Made by a program: the position numbers and the translations under genes. Below the pieces are notes generated by a model. It was not told the DNA's origin. It was given only the letters and a program-made list of their open reading frames with translations, and ran no database searches. A stretch of 7,076 nt of DNA from Gammaproteobacteria bacterium (GTDB lineage Bacteria > Pseudomonadota > Gammaproteobacteria > GCA-001735895). Positions 4,965 to 7,076 of the stretch are shown here, in pieces (the stretch's first letter is position 1; each line of letters starts with the position of its first letter). Location of the stretch: the NCBI GenBank assembly GCA_024763185.1, contig JANTFY010000119.1, positions 1 to 7,076 of the forward strand, in the 5' to 3' direction.

Positions 4965-6302
4965 AAGTCAATAAAATCGCGCATGATCCTGACCAATCTG
5001 CTGGTACTGGTGGGTTTTATGATACTCACAGCGGTAGCCCTTGAGCAGGCCGTTGAAAAACGCATGTTAAAAGCGGAAGAAGATAAACTGCTGGCGTTGA
5101 TGTACAGTGTACTGGCGGCGGTTGACCGGGATGCTACCGGGCTCAGTATTACCGTATCGGATGCACGCTTGTTTGAAAACGCATTGTTTGACACCAACTC
5201 GGGACTGTATGCGCATTTATACGACAAGCAAGGTGAAATCTGGCGCTCTTTGTCCACCCAGGACAGTTTTCCAGAACCAACGGACCTGGCTCCTGAGGAA
5301 CTGCGTTTTGACCAGCTGGATTACAATAACAACAACTGGTTTCAGTTGGCCTTTTCCATTCGCTGGCCCAATGTGCACGATAAGTTGAGCCTGTATAAGC
5401 TGGTATTATGGAAAGATGCATCCGAATATAAAGAACAGTTTTCGCGCTTCCGGCAGACCCTGTGGTTGTGGTTACTGGTGACCATTGCCCTGCTGATGGT
5501 ATTGATCTGGCTGGTGATGTTATGGAGTCTGAAACCGCTGCGCCAGATTGGTGAAGAAGTGAATCTAATCGAAAACGGCCACAAGCAACGCTTTGATGCG
5601 AATTATCCGGCCGAAATAAAACCGCTGACCCAGAACCTGAATCTATTGCTGCAACGCGAACAACACCAGATGCAGCGTTATCGACATGCGCTGGATGATC
5701 TGGCCCACAGTCTGAAAACGCCTTTGGCGGTACTGCGCGGATTAACCGAAAAGACCGAGTGGTCTGCCGAAGAACGTGCCACATTGAAAGAACAAAATGA
5801 ACGCATGAACCAGATAGTGTCCTACCAGCTGCAAAAAGCGGCCACGGTGGGCGGTGAATTAATCTCAAAACCCGTAGATTTAAGTAAATTACTGGCAAAA
5901 ACGGCACAGGCGCTGAACAAGGTTTATCGGCATAAGCCGCTACAGATTGATCTGCAGGTTGAGGAGGCGTTGCAGATCAGGATGGATGAAAGCGATTTAC
6001 TGGAGATACTCGGTAACCTGGTTGATAACGCCTGTAAATATGGAAAATCAACCGTACGGATTCGTAGCATTAAAACCGAAACTGCGATCAAGTTGCTGAT
6101 CGAGGATGACGGCAAAGGGTTGGAACCGGTGCAGATAGAAAGGATTATGAAACGAGGTACCCGGCTCGATCAAACCCAGGAAGGGCAGGGTATAGGCCTT
6201 GCCGTGGTTAACGAGATTGTTACGGCTTATGAAATCGGTCTTGAGTTTTCGAGCTCACAACTTGGTGGCCTGAAAGTCTGCCTGCTGTTTACCAATATAT
6301 GA
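4962..6302 (+). CDS. phoQ: PhoQ-like sensor histidine kinase
   Basis: The 446-residue inner-membrane protein has TM1 at about 9-27, a periplasmic sensor of about 140 residues (28-165), TM2 at about 167-188, a HAMP domain (about 189-240) starting WSLKPLRQIGEEV, and then a dimerisation/kinase core. The phospho-accepting H249 lies in LDDLAHSLKTPLAVLRG. The ATPase shows an N-box GNLVDNACKYG (N352, N356), a G1 box EDDGKGL and a G2 box GQGIGLAV. HSLKTPLAVL, ALNKVY and DNACKY match PhoQ closely. It should phosphorylate the regulator encoded just upstream. The periplasmic part has scattered acids (for example around 105-120) but no run like the acidic metal-binding cluster of enteric PhoQ, so the signal sensed may differ. 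The start at 4962 gives a short, basic cytoplasmic N-terminus before TM1, as usual; its Shine-Dalgarno is weak. Confidence 0.92.
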   Translation: MKSIKSRMILTNLLVLVGFMILTAVALEQAVEKRMLKAEEDKLLALMYSVLAAVDRDATGLSITVSDARLFENALFDTNSGLYAHLYDKQGEIWRSLSTQDSFPEPTDLAPEELRFDQLDYNNNNWFQLAFSIRWPNVHDKLSLYKLVLWKDASEYKEQFSRFRQTLWLWLLVTIALLMVLIWLVMLWSLKPLRQIGEEVNLIENGHKQRFDANYPAEIKPLTQNLNLLLQREQHQMQRYRHALDDLAHSLKTPLAVLRGLTEKTEWSAEERATLKEQNERMNQIVSYQLQKAATVGGELISKPVDLSKLLAKTAQALNKVYRHKPLQIDLQVEEALQIRMDESDLLEILGNLVDNACKYGKSTVRIRSIKTETAIKLLIEDDGKGLEPVQIERIMKRGTRLDQTQEGQGIGLAVVNEIVTAYEIGLEFSSSQLGGLKVCLLFTNI

Positions 6303-6308
6303 ATATTG
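6293..6308. terminator. AT-rich hairpin between convergent genes
   Basis: CAATAT-ATGA-ATATTG is a perfect 6-bp stem with a 4-nt loop that includes the kinase stop codon (6300-6302). It sits in the only gap between the converging kinase and small membrane protein genes. The stem is weak and no clean T-run follows on either strand, so a role as a two-way terminator is only possible. Confidence 0.2.
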
Positions 6309-6324
6309 ATTGGTTTGTATTGCT

Positions 6325-6456
6325 TTAATTCAAGGTGATGGATAGCCACAATCCATAGCTGATAATAATAGCTCCGGGTAGATACAGTAACCAGTCCATG
6401 CCTTTGAGTTTCAATTTACCGTTTTTTCTCTGGTCCCTAATGGTTTGCTGTCGCAT
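6325..6456 (-). CDS. 43-residue single-pass membrane protein
   Basis: This is a small gene not matching any family I recognise. The ATG at 6456 is chosen because a strong GGGAG Shine-Dalgarno (6464-6468 on the plus-strand numbering) lies 7 bp upstream. The in-frame extension to 6612 would run in another frame through most of the zinc-ribbon gene and has no such signal. The product has a basic, hydrophilic N-terminus (MRQQTIRDQRKNGKLKLKG, about 19 residues), then one membrane helix at about 21-41 (WLLYLPGAIIISYGLWLSI), ending at the membrane. The positive-inside rule puts the N-terminus in the cytoplasm. It is convergent to the PhoQ-like gene with 22 bp between stops, and 35 bp downstream of the zinc-ribbon gene. 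Small bitopic proteins such as MgrB and SafA modulate PhoQ in enterics, but this one has no cysteines and no sequence resemblance to MgrB, so such a role is only conjecture. Confidence 0.6.
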   Translation of the reverse strand: MRQQTIRDQRKNGKLKLKGMDWLLYLPGAIIISYGLWLSITLN

Positions 6457-6491
6457 GTGGTTTCTCCCGTAAATGTGCCTGGGGAGATAAT

Positions 6492-6704
6492 TTAATACAG
6501 GCGCTGCCCGGCAAACTGTGAACGGTTTCCAGAAAATTGATGGCCTGTCTCCAGAGACGGATTTATCGGATAGGCGGTCAACATTCTGGAGGAGACCTGC
6601 TCGCCGACACAAACCGTACAGCGGTAAAAAGAAACCTGGCTGATGTCATTGGCCTGGCTTTGAATGATCTGCATACGCGAATTACAGTGTGGGCATTTTA
6701 TCAT
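6492..6704 (-). CDS. small zinc-ribbon protein, Ogr/Delta-like
   Basis: The 70-residue protein begins MIKCPHCNSRMQII and continues to FYRCTVCVGEQVSSRM, placing cysteines at 4, 7, 29 and 32, a four-Cys zinc-ribbon pattern (C-x2-C-x21-C-x2-C). The CPHC start, the NDISQVSFYRC stretch and the first spacing resemble the Ogr/Delta family of phage late-gene activators. Those have C-x2-C-x22-C-x4-C, so the second knuckle differs. The tail (about 43-70) is polar and probably unstructured. It is likely cytoplasmic and may bind nucleic acid or protein. No phage gene surrounds it, so it may be a domesticated relative or simply a generic zinc ribbon. AAAAGG lies about 9 bp before the ATG at 6704, and a TATAAT lies about 30 bp upstream. 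It is probably co-transcribed with the small membrane protein gene downstream. Confidence 0.65.
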   Translation of the reverse strand: MIKCPHCNSRMQIIQSQANDISQVSFYRCTVCVGEQVSSRMLTAYPINPSLETGHQFSGNRSQFAGQRLY

Positions 6705-6927
6705 GGTTGTTGCCTTTTGGTGGTGGAAACCAGATTATAAAACCCTTTGGGTAAAACACAATATATAGTGCTGTCAGTAAAGAGTGAATACTATATGTGG
6801 TGTAAATTCATCTGAGGATATTTTATGGGGTATGTCTGACCAGGTCTTGATAATCAAACAGTTACACAAAGTTTCTCAAGTGTTGTATAAGGTTTGGCTA
6901 TAAACATTTTCAATAACAGATAAATGC
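6705..6927. other. intergenic region without a convincing gene
   Basis: These 223 bp lie between the start of the zinc-ribbon gene and the stop of purD, both on the minus strand. The zinc-ribbon promoter occupies the left end. The rest is AT-rich, with an imperfect 14-bp palindrome CACAATATATAGTG (6757-6770). Its only open frames are tiny, such as 23 codons at 6832-6903 on the plus strand, and none has coding character. I see no clear intrinsic terminator for purD. Confidence 0.5.
6734..6761 (-). promoter_or_regulatory. candidate promoter of the zinc-ribbon gene
   Basis: On the minus strand a perfect TATAAT (6739 down to 6734) follows TTGTGT (6761 down to 6756) after a 16-bp spacer. The -35 matches only TTG plus context. 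The spacer holds a small dyad ACCC-AAA-GGGT, which could be an operator or chance. Transcription would start near 6727, leaving about 22 nt to the ATG at 6704. Confidence 0.35.
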
Positions 6928-7076
6928 TTATTTGGAAATGGCTTTAAAACCGATATCAGTACGGTAATAAGCGCCATCCCAGTCGATCTGTTCAAGCAAT
7001 TCATAAGCTCTGGCCTGGGCAGTCGCTACATCCTCACCCAGTGCAACCGCGCATAATACCCGTCCACCATTGCTGA
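6928..7076 (-). CDS. purD: phosphoribosylamine-glycine ligase, C-terminal fragment
   Basis: The last 49 codons of a gene entering from the right edge. The translation includes SNGGRVLCAVALGED and AQARAYELLEQIDWDGAYY and ends RTDIGFKAISK. This is the conserved C-terminus of PurD (GAR synthetase), including the GGRVL strand of the C-terminal domain and the YRTDIG end. PurD joins glycine to phosphoribosylamine with ATP, the second step of de novo purine synthesis, in the cytoplasm. The catalytic ATP-grasp part lies outside the window. It ends at TAA (6930 down to 6928), a normal place for the family. Confidence 0.95.
   Translation of the reverse strand, partial: SNGGRVLCAVALGEDVATAQARAYELLEQIDWDGAYYRTDIGFKAISK

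Noticed and set aside
5149..5907. Long minus-strand open frame (252 codons) inside the kinase gene
   Set aside because: It is a shadow of the kinase coding sequence; the plus-strand frame has complete, ordered kinase motifs and the antisense translation has none.
6325..6612. 95-residue reading of the small membrane protein gene
   Set aside because: The extra N-terminal part runs out of frame through most of the zinc-ribbon gene and lacks coding character; the strong Shine-Dalgarno points to the ATG at 6456.
6537..6740. Plus-strand open frame of 67 codons
   Set aside because: It is antisense to the zinc-ribbon gene, has no Shine-Dalgarno and shows no recognisable domain.
6832..6903. 23-codon plus-strand frame after a G-rich stretch
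   Set aside because: It is too short to judge, the G-run is too close to the ATG for a normal Shine-Dalgarno, and nothing else supports it.
6901..6920. GTTAT and GTTTA half-sites on the minus strand near the purD stop
   Set aside because: Their period is 12 bp rather than 11, they are not identical, and no promoter element follows at the right distance.

Overview
The window looks like an ordinary chromosomal stretch from a gammaproteobacterium of moderate GC. The lineage is inferred from the close PhoP/PhoQ resemblance, a YcfJ/SlyB-type glycine-zipper protein, a YadG-like ABC ATPase and the PurD tail. The species is not identifiable from the sequence alone. There is no insertion sequence, integrase, tRNA, rRNA or CRISPR array.

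Layout. A YadG-like ABC-transporter ATPase gene runs off the left edge on the minus strand (1-119). It diverges from a gene for a protein made only of two receiver domains (235-1032), whose first domain has lost its phosphoacceptor Asp. That gene converges, almost touching, on a minus-strand gene for a single-pass membrane protein of unknown function (1041-1532). Next come two plus-strand genes that may be co-transcribed: a thioredoxin-fold protein with a CxxC motif and a helical C-terminal half (1608-2255), and a KefB/C-type CPA2 cation/proton antiporter that lacks the usual cytoplasmic nucleotide-binding domain (2308-3477).

The most interesting part is 3540-6302. A perfect hexamer direct repeat, GTTCAG-N5-GTTCAG, lies 11 nt upstream of a TATAGT -10. 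This is the architecture of a PhoP-activated promoter. Behind it is an apparent three-gene operon: a secreted glycine-zipper envelope protein, a PhoP-like response regulator and a PhoQ-like sensor kinase. The layout parallels the oprH-phoP-phoQ operon of Pseudomonas, but with a YcfJ/SlyB-type protein in the first position. The reading offered is an autoregulated envelope-stress or cation-sensing module whose first output is an envelope protein.

Convergent to the kinase gene are two small minus-strand genes, probably one operon: a four-cysteine zinc-ribbon protein resembling Ogr/Delta (6492-6704) and a 43-residue single-pass membrane protein with a strong Shine-Dalgarno (6325-6456). A 223-bp stretch with no convincing gene separates them from the 3' end of purD, which runs off the right edge on the minus strand (6928-7076).
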